Of a stretch of 64,000 nt of DNA, positions 59,148 through 64,000 are shown one piece after another. Source of the stretch: an uncultured Oscillibacter sp. (GTDB taxonomy: Bacteria > Bacillota > Clostridia > Oscillospirales > Oscillospiraceae); assembly GCA_934574045.1 (NCBI GenBank), contig CAKTMK010000007.1:1-64000 (forward strand), read 5' to 3'. The notes beneath the pieces are model-generated. The model did no database searches, was not told the DNA's origin, and saw only the letters and a list, made by a program, of their open reading frames with translations. Numbering within the stretch: position 1 is the first letter of the stretch; each line of letters opens with the position of its first letter. Both the position numbers and the translations under genes were made by a program.

Positions 59148-59175
59148 GCACGCAGGCTCCTCCTCCCGGTATCGC

Positions 59176-59216
59176 GCGCGGAGCGGCGTCCCAAAAGGAC
59201 GCTGCTCCGCGCTTTT
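59176..59216 (+). terminator. Intrinsic terminator of the SLH protein gene
   Basis: GCGCGGAGC...GCTCCGCGC with an inner GGCGTCC/GGACGCT pairing and loop AAAA, followed by TTTT (59213-59216). Confidence 0.85.
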
Positions 59217-59764
59217 CCTTCGCTTCCGCGGACTGTCATCTTGGGGCCGCCGCTCGTTTTCGGGCAGGCGGATAGACGCGCGGCGCTCTCGGCTGTATGT
59301 TCAGGCCGCCAGCGGCAAAATGCACCGCCTTTGAGCCGCCAGCGGCAGAACGCGCAGGCCGTCCGTTCCCGAACAGGCCCCGATCAAACGCGCGGCGCCC
59401 AGCGGTTCCATTCTCGGAAACGCAATGACAAAACGCATGGCGCTCAAAGCCCTTTGCAGAACCGGCACTGCCAGCAGGCTGCCTTTCATTGGTCCGGCGC
59501 TGCGTGTTGTGCTGCCGCCCCTGTTCCGTTTGCTTCTCCTCCGACCGGCTCAACTGCCGGGGCGTTTTTTCTCGGCGCGCAGTTCACTCCGCCCTCCGGC
59601 GGCCGGTCTGCGGCGTGGCGGGAGCCATGCGGGCCGCGTCTCTTCTCCGCCGTCCGCCCCGTGCGGCGCGGCTCACGTTTCGCGCCGTCCGTTTCCTTAC
59701 TGACCATCGCGCCGGAAACGGAAGGATATATACCGGGCCGCCCCGCTGTTGGCGGAAAGGGCGC
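59217..59764. other. Gene-free GC-rich stretch with short repeats
   Basis: About 550 bases with open frames in several phases but no supportable gene: no ribosome binding site, no recognisable protein. Two features stand out: GCCGCCAGCGGCA occurs twice (about 59307-59348), and near 59540-59570 CCGGC-TCAACT-GCCGG is followed by GGCGTTTTTT, a possible terminator of an unknown plus-strand RNA. It may be a decayed gene. Confidence 0.4.
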
Positions 59765-59797
59765 AAAAAAGGACTGCCGCTTACGCGGCAGTCCTTT
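59765..59797. terminator. Bidirectional intrinsic terminator before cstA's 3' end
   Basis: AAGGACTGCCGC (59769-59780), loop TTAC, GCGGCAGTCCTT (59785-59796); runs of A before and T after give both strands a U-tract. Confidence 0.88.
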
Positions 59798-59850
59798 TTG
59801 TACGGCGGAGACTGGCAAAACTCCGCTGTAGGAAGTCCAATGCAGTCTGC

Positions 59851-61572
59851 TTACTTCGCAGCAGCCTTGTTCTTCTGCTTGCTGATGGTGGAGATACCCT
59901 CGATGGCCAGCACGATGGCCAGAATGACCAGCAGCACGCCCAGGATCGCCTGAACATAGGGACCCCAGTCGGCACCGCCGGCGGTAATCAGGCCGATCTG
60001 CGTCTTGGTGTTGATGATGAGGGAGAAGATGGTGACAACCAGCATGAACGCCATGGGCAGCAGGAACATCTTGTTGTTCTTGCCGATGTTGCCCAGCCAG
60101 GTAGCCACGGCCAGCAGAGCCAGAGCGGCCAGCAGCTGGTTGGCGGAGCCGAACAGCGCCCAGATCTTGGCGTAGCCGTTCAGGCCGAGGAACACGCCCA
60201 GCACCACGGTGATGATGGTGGCGACATAGGGGTTGGCCATGATCTTCTTGAAGCCGGTGACGTTCTCGGGAGTCTCGCCCTTGGTGCTGTCGATCCAGAA
60301 CTCCTGGAACATGAAGCGGCCCATACGGGTGGCGGTGTCCAGAGAGGTCAGGCAGAAGGTGGAATAGGTCAGCACCAGCAGGGTGTACAGGATGTGATAC
60401 AGGGAGCCGCGGGAGGGATCGATCATGCCCGCGATACCGCCGCCGAAGATAGCGGTCGCGCCCTTCAGGGCCAGATCCGGGTTATCCGCGTTCCACTTGT
60501 AGGCATACGCAACGGCGATCAGGGTCATAATGGCCAGAACGCACTCGATCAGCATGCCGCCGTAAGCGATGGGCTTCGCGTCGGTCTCCTTATCCAGCTG
60601 CTTGGAGGTGGTGCCGGAGGCGACCAGAGAGTGGAAGCCGGAGATAGCGCCGCAGGCGATGGTGGTGAACAGCACGGGGAACACCGGAGTGGTGTTGCCC
60701 TCGGCGTTGAACACGGGCAGGCTGTCCATGGAGGGATGGCCCATCACAATGGCCACGGCCGCCAGGATCAGCATGGCGTACAGCAGGAAGGAGGACAGAT
60801 AGTCACGGGGCTGGAGCAGGATCCAGACGGGGGTGACGGAGGCGACCAGAATGTACACGCCCACGATCCACATCCACGCGGTGGTGGACAGGTAGATGGG
60901 GTGGAAGTTCAGGCCGATGAAGATGATGGCCACGATGGCGACCACGCCGACGATGGAAGCAACGCTGATGGGAGCGTTGCGGCGGTAGACGCAGTAACCG
61001 AAGATGATGGCGATCAGGATGAACAGCAGGGACACCATGGCCACCTGCGCGTTGGCCTTAGAGGCCTCCATGTCCAGAACGCCGTCCACATAGGTGGCGC
61101 CGAAGGTGCTGGCCACGATGGACGCGAAAGCGGCCACGACCAGAATCAGGGTCAGATAAGAGAAAATGATGAACAGGCGCTTGGCGCGCAGGGACATGTT
61201 GGCGGAGATGATCTCGCCGATGGACTTGCCGCCGTGGCGGACAGAGGCGAACAGTGCGCCGAAGTCATGCACGCCGCCGAAGAAAATACCGCCGATCAGG
61301 ATCCACAGCGTGCAGGCCAGCCAGCCGAAGCCAAGGCCCGCGGCGCTGATGGGGCCGGTGATGGGGCCCGCGCCGGCGATGGAGGAGAAGTGGTGGCCCA
61401 TCAGGATGGGAGCCTTTGCGGGGACATAGTCCACGCCGTCCTCCATGGTATGTGCGGGGGTCTCCTCTTTGCTCTCACCGACACCCCACTGCTTGCACAG
61501 CCAGCGGCCATAGAAGATATAGCCGCCCAGCAGTACAGCGATGCCGATGATCAGAAGTACTAGACCGTTCAT
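59851..61572 (-). CDS. cstA: Carbon starvation protein CstA family transporter
   Basis: 573-residue membrane protein with about 16 hydrophobic helices. The CstA hallmarks HHFSSIAGAGPITGPISAA (near 60-78), GFHSLVASGTTSKQLDKETDAKPIAYGGMLIE (near 310-342) and FGSANQLLAALALL are all clear. CstA relatives take up pyruvate or peptides; the shorter Firmicute form is typical. The base composition is lower in GC and codon use is more restricted than in the neighbours, as in highly expressed genes. AGGGAGAG lies ten bases before the ATG. It is the second gene of a two-gene operon with the unknown 172-residue protein. Confidence 0.95.
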   Translation of the reverse strand: MNGLVLLIIGIAVLLGGYIFYGRWLCKQWGVGESKEETPAHTMEDGVDYVPAKAPILMGHHFSSIAGAGPITGPISAAGLGFGWLACTLWILIGGIFFGGVHDFGALFASVRHGGKSIGEIISANMSLRAKRLFIIFSYLTLILVVAAFASIVASTFGATYVDGVLDMEASKANAQVAMVSLLFILIAIIFGYCVYRRNAPISVASIVGVVAIVAIIFIGLNFHPIYLSTTAWMWIVGVYILVASVTPVWILLQPRDYLSSFLLYAMLILAAVAIVMGHPSMDSLPVFNAEGNTTPVFPVLFTTIACGAISGFHSLVASGTTSKQLDKETDAKPIAYGGMLIECVLAIMTLIAVAYAYKWNADNPDLALKGATAIFGGGIAGMIDPSRGSLYHILYTLLVLTYSTFCLTSLDTATRMGRFMFQEFWIDSTKGETPENVTGFKKIMANPYVATIITVVLGVFLGLNGYAKIWALFGSANQLLAALALLAVATWLGNIGKNNKMFLLPMAFMLVVTIFSLIINTKTQIGLITAGGADWGPYVQAILGVLLVILAIVLAIEGISTISKQKNKAAAK

Positions 61573-61592
61573 TGTGTATATACTCTCCCTTC

Positions 61593-62111
61593 TTACTTCC
61601 CCTTCAAGGCGAAATTTGCCTCAAGGAGCTTGCGTGCCTCTTTCCCGGCTGGATTGGAAAAGAAGCCGTGCGTTGAGGTTTCCATTGCCGCTATGTGATA
61701 CTCCATCCAGCCGTGGAGTGCCAGCCGATAGTTTTTGCGGAAGCGGGTCTTTTTGATGAGTGCCTTGGCGTCCGGGTCGATCTCGTCCGCCAAAACCACC
61801 AGCGTCACCATCGAGGACATATGGATCTTGCTGGGGACGATGTTGCGCAGTCCCGCTTCCCGGGACAGGTCGATCTGCCGCTGCAACGCCGCCGCAGTCA
61901 GATGCTCTGTCATGTAAAAGTACACGTACTCGTGGTTTTCCACCACGTTGAGGACGTGTCTTCTGCTGATGAGGTAATTTTCATCCCGCAGATAGTAAAA
62001 CGCGGTGGCCGGAAAGCTGCCGCCCTCCACCTGCACGTCCCGTTCGATGTCGTAATGATGGCTGTATGCCTTGAGCAGCCGCTCCAGCCGCTCCTCCAGC
62101 GTCATATCCAT
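61593..62111 (-). CDS. Unknown 172-residue cytoplasmic protein, partner of cstA
   Basis: I do not recognise it. No signal or membrane segment; predicted alternating helix and strand. A run of conserved-looking positions: YYLRDENYLISRRHVLNVVENHEYVYFYMTEHLT, DLSREAGLRNIVPSKIHMSSMVTLVVLADEIDPDAKALIKKTRFRKNYRLALHGWMEYHIAAME, the latter rich in basic residues (KKTRFRKNYR). It lies 20 bases upstream of cstA, on the same transcript, so it may help or regulate the transporter. The ATG at 62109-62111 has a weak GGGA site; a second in-frame ATG follows two codons later. Confidence 0.75.
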   Translation of the reverse strand: MDMTLEERLERLLKAYSHHYDIERDVQVEGGSFPATAFYYLRDENYLISRRHVLNVVENHEYVYFYMTEHLTAAALQRQIDLSREAGLRNIVPSKIHMSSMVTLVVLADEIDPDAKALIKKTRFRKNYRLALHGWMEYHIAAMETSTHGFFSNPAGKEARKLLEANFALKGK

Positions 62112-62162
62112 AAAATTTCCCGTCAGTTCCGTTCAAGTTTCGTTAATATAAGGGGTGCTCTC

Positions 62163-62191
62163 ATTATACACAACCGTTCATAATTTGTTAA
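62163..62191 (-). promoter_or_regulatory. Sigma-A promoter of the cstA operon
   Basis: Minus strand TTAACA (62191-62186), 17-base spacer, perfect TATAAT (62168-62163), about 45 bases before the first gene. Confidence 0.8.
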
Positions 62192-62199
62192 GGGGTCTA

Positions 62200-62260
62200 A
62201 ACTAAATTTGTGTACATTTTGTGAATAAGGCCGGTAAATTTGTACGAAGCGGCAAGGGGT
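62200..62260 (-). repeat. GTACA-type repeats upstream of the cstA promoter
   Basis: Minus strand GTACAAATTTA and GTACACAAATTTAG lie about 30 bases apart just upstream of the -35, an arrangement like an activator site. From 62261 to 62465 I see no gene; the sequence is AT-richer than its surroundings. Confidence 0.35.
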
Positions 62261-62470
62261 CAGGAAGGAACTTCCGATTTCGTGGGGCAGTTCTGACAAA
62301 TTGCGGCTCTGGCTTTTGTTGATTTTCACGGTTTGATTCAGCGCTTGGCCCAAATCCGTCCCGCGCCCGGTTGCGTCCGCCGGGCAGAAAATCGTTTGCG
62401 CAGCCCTCAGCTTTTCAAAAAAGTACGCGGCCGCCCGGCCGGACAGCCCGCCGCCGCGCGGAAACGGGCG

Positions 62471-62512
62471 CAAAAAGCCCGGCCTGGAGGACGCGTCCTC
62501 CGGGCCGGCCTC
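62471..62512 (-). terminator. Intrinsic terminator of the GntR regulator gene
   Basis: Minus strand: GGCCGGCCCGGAGGACG pairs with CGTCCTCCAGGCCGGGC and is followed by TTTTTGCG. Confidence 0.8.
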
Positions 62513-62526
62513 ACCGCTCCGCGCCC

Positions 62527-63210
62527 TCAGTCCCGGAGCGTCTGGATCAGGTGCTTCATATGGATGCTCATGGCGTACCGCGCGCCCGCGGCGTCCCGCC
62601 GCAGGAGGAAATCCAGGATCAGCCGGTTGTCCGCCACGGCCATCTCCTGCATATTCCGGCGGTTCTCCGAGATCTGGAGGATTTCGCTGACCGCGTCGTT
62701 GATGATGGGGTACAGGCGGCGCATATATTCGTTGTGGGATGCCCGAATGATGCTCAGATGAAAGTCCTGATCCGCCGCGGGCCAGTCGCCCCCCGTCTCG
62801 GCCACCCGCTCCATCCGCTCCGCCTTGCGGCGGATCTGCTCCAACTCCTCGTCGCTGGCCCGCTGGCAGGCCAGCGCCACCGTGGCCGGCTCAAAGATCA
62901 GGCGCATCTCAAAAAGATCCTTGGCCCGGGTCCGGGACTTCAGGTCCGTCAGCGCGGACATATCCACCGGGAACCGGGGCAGCTCCTGCGCCACAAAGGT
63001 CCCCTTCCCCCGCCGGATCTCCAGCACGCCCTGCGCCACCAGAAACGAGATGGCCTCCCGCAGCGTCGTGCGGCTGACGCCCAGCTGCTCGCTCAGCTCG
63101 TTTTCATTGGGCAGCTTGCAGCCCGGCTCATAGCAGTGCTCCTCCACGATCATTTCCAGAAGCTGCTCCGCCGCCTGCTGGGACAGCTTCGTTTTCTTTG
63201 TCTCCGCCAT
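62527..63210 (-). CDS. GntR family regulator, FadR/FCD subfamily
   Basis: 227 residues: N-terminal winged helix (about 8-75) with GCKLPNENELSEQLGVSRTTLREAISFLVAQGVLEIRRGKGTFV, and a C-terminal all-helical FCD domain with metal-ligand candidates in DQDFHLSIIRASHN and SIHMKHLIQ. FCD regulators bind carboxylate effectors such as lactate, pyruvate or acyl groups and usually repress the neighbouring operon. GGAGG lies six bases before the ATG. The gene is divergent from the P-loop ATPase gene; the shared intergenic region holds a 9+9 dyad that is its likely operator. Confidence 0.92.
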   Translation of the reverse strand: MAETKKTKLSQQAAEQLLEMIVEEHCYEPGCKLPNENELSEQLGVSRTTLREAISFLVAQGVLEIRRGKGTFVAQELPRFPVDMSALTDLKSRTRAKDLFEMRLIFEPATVALACQRASDEELEQIRRKAERMERVAETGGDWPAADQDFHLSIIRASHNEYMRRLYPIINDAVSEILQISENRRNMQEMAVADNRLILDFLLRRDAAGARYAMSIHMKHLIQTLRD

Positions 63211-63317
63211 TGCGTTCCTCCTCCGGCACTCCGGGCGCCTTTTTCATTTTTCCGCCGGATCGCATACACATTAGGTTATAGCAGAAAAATCTCCGGCAAA
63301 AAGCACAGAATCCGCTC

Positions 63318-63346
63318 TTGACATATGATGTCGAACGGGTTATACT
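63318..63346 (+). promoter_or_regulatory. Consensus sigma-A promoter of the ATPase gene
   Basis: TTGACA (63318-63323), 17-base spacer, TATACT (63341-63346), the strongest match in the window. Confidence 0.85.
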
Positions 63347-63362
63347 GACATCATACAACGCA
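63324..63362 (+). promoter_or_regulatory. GntR operator candidate: 9+9 dyad around the promoter
   Basis: TATGATGTC (63324-63332) and its exact inverse GACATCATA (63347-63355) flank the -10, a position that would block polymerase. The right half continues as CATCATACAACGCA (63349-63362), identical to 14 bases at the CoA-transferase promoter. Confidence 0.65.
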
Positions 63363-63409
63363 TAGGAAAATAATACAACCCCTTTTTTGAAGAAAGCGAG
63401 GAGACCGTT

Positions 63410-64000
63410 TTGATCTTAACCGCCGATCAGGTGTGCGCCAGCCGCGTCGTCCTCGTGTGCGGGCATTACGGCACAGGAAAAACCGAATTTTCCGTCAACT
63501 ATGCGCTGGCTCTGGCCAACGGCGGACAGCGCACGATGCTGGCGGATGTGGACATCGTGAACCCCTACTTCCGCTCGCGGGAGCGGCGTAAGGAACTGGA
63601 GGCCGCGGGCGTGCGGGTGATCTCCTCGTCTCAGGCCTGCTCCGACGCGGACGTGCCAGCCATTCCGGCGGAGCTGCTGACCATTCTGGAGGACCGGTCC
63701 ATCCGCGGGGTGATCGACGCGGGCGGCGATCCGGTGGGCGCGCGGGTGCTGGCCCGGTTCCAGCCCCAGATCGTGCAGGAGGACTACAAGCTCCTCTTCG
63801 TGCTCAACGCCAACCGGCCCGAGGTGCGTACGCCGGAGGCGGCGCAGGCGTATCTCAGAAGCATCGAAGCCGTCACCGGGCTGACCTGCGGCGGCCTTGT
63901 GAACAACACCCATCTGTGCGGCGAGACCACGCCCCATGAGATCCTCAAGGGCGCGGAGCTGGCCGAGGCGGTCTCGAAGGAGACCGGCATTCCTGTCGTA
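63410..64000 (+). CDS. P-loop ATP-binding protein, start of a cluster cut by the window edge
   Basis: 197 codons are visible; no stop before 64000. The product is a ParA/MinD-like or uridine-kinase-like P-loop protein: Walker A GHYGTGKTEFSVN near 18-30, LADVDIVNPYFRSR near 46-59, GVIDAGGDPVGARVLARF (Walker B-like) near 97-115, and VLNANRPEVRTPEAA. It has no DNA-binding or membrane part. Genes of this kind often stand beside ferredoxin and 2-oxoacid:ferredoxin oxidoreductase genes in Clostridia, so a redox operon may follow; this is from memory and not visible here. The start is a TTG at 63410-63412 with GAGGAG six bases upstream. Confidence 0.7.
   Translation, partial: MILTADQVCASRVVLVCGHYGTGKTEFSVNYALALANGGQRTMLADVDIVNPYFRSRERRKELEAAGVRVISSSQACSDADVPAIPAELLTILEDRSIRGVIDAGGDPVGARVLARFQPQIVQEDYKLLFVLNANRPEVRTPEAAQAYLRSIEAVTGLTCGGLVNNTHLCGETTPHEILKGAELAEAVSKETGIPVV

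Noticed and set aside
59236..59553. 105-codon minus-strand frame after the SLH gene
   Set aside because: Basic, low-complexity product without a start signal; overlapping frames of the same length exist in other phases.

Overview
The window reads as a chromosomal segment of a high-GC, spore-forming anaerobic Firmicute. The best fit is a gut Clostridia of the Oscillospiraceae type, which is an inference from gene content rather than a database match. Supporting observations are sigma-A-like promoters (TTGACA-N17-TATAAT type), strong AGGAGG ribosome binding sites with many TTG and GTG starts, a diaminopimelate epimerase, a minimal SUF iron-sulfur system, a cat/but-type CoA transferase, two sporulation-type promoter candidates, and an S-layer-homology surface protein. 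No tRNA, rRNA, CRISPR array, insertion sequence or prophage was seen. The region looks like ordinary core genome with dense regulatory RNA.

1-6.5 kb (minus strand): era (cut by the window edge), recR, a D-cysteine desulfhydrase and rpe form one run, started by a promoter just after the preceding gene. Upstream lies a three-gene cluster (MtnK-type kinase, MtnA-family isomerase, class II aldolase) that matches the 5-deoxyribose / methylthioribose disposal route (DHAP shunt). A ferritin-like protein follows, with a sporulation-like promoter.

6.7-24.9 kb: a two-gene SufC/SufB-type minimal iron-sulfur system; an acetyltransferase; a repair block uvrA-ybaK-uvrB-radC; mgtE under an M-box Mg2+ riboswitch; a P2-type cation ATPase under a yybP-ykoY Mn2+ riboswitch; a radical SAM protein overlapping an aminotransferase; a Cys-rich small protein; a YgjP peptidase that may be leaderless; a PurO-like protein; and a DnaQ-type exonuclease.

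25-43 kb: a glycolipid operon (two GT4 glycosyltransferases around a TVP38 membrane protein) behind tandem promoters with repeated dyads; a small ferredoxin; dapF with a dicarboxylate symporter; an operon of an ABC exporter, YlmH and small DUF proteins ending in XpaC; psuK-psuG for pseudouridine breakdown; glycerate kinase and DegV; a membrane diguanylate cyclase; and a CoA transferase with an 18-bp palindrome over its promoter.

44-52.3 kb (plus strand): one compact operon encodes every step from DAHP synthase to chorismate and on to prephenate/phenylpyruvate: aroF, tyrA, aroB, aroA, aroC, pheA, an aroE-aroK fusion and aroQ. It is preceded by a 34-codon leader peptide very rich in Phe and Tyr and by an intrinsic terminator, a classical ribosome-mediated attenuator.

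52.5-64 kb: a 2169-residue modular SLH protein behind two identical dyads; a long gene-free stretch; cstA with an unknown partner gene; and a GntR/FCD regulator divergent from a P-loop ATPase gene that runs off the window. The operator-like sequence between them shares a 14-base word with the distant CoA-transferase promoter, suggesting a small regulon.
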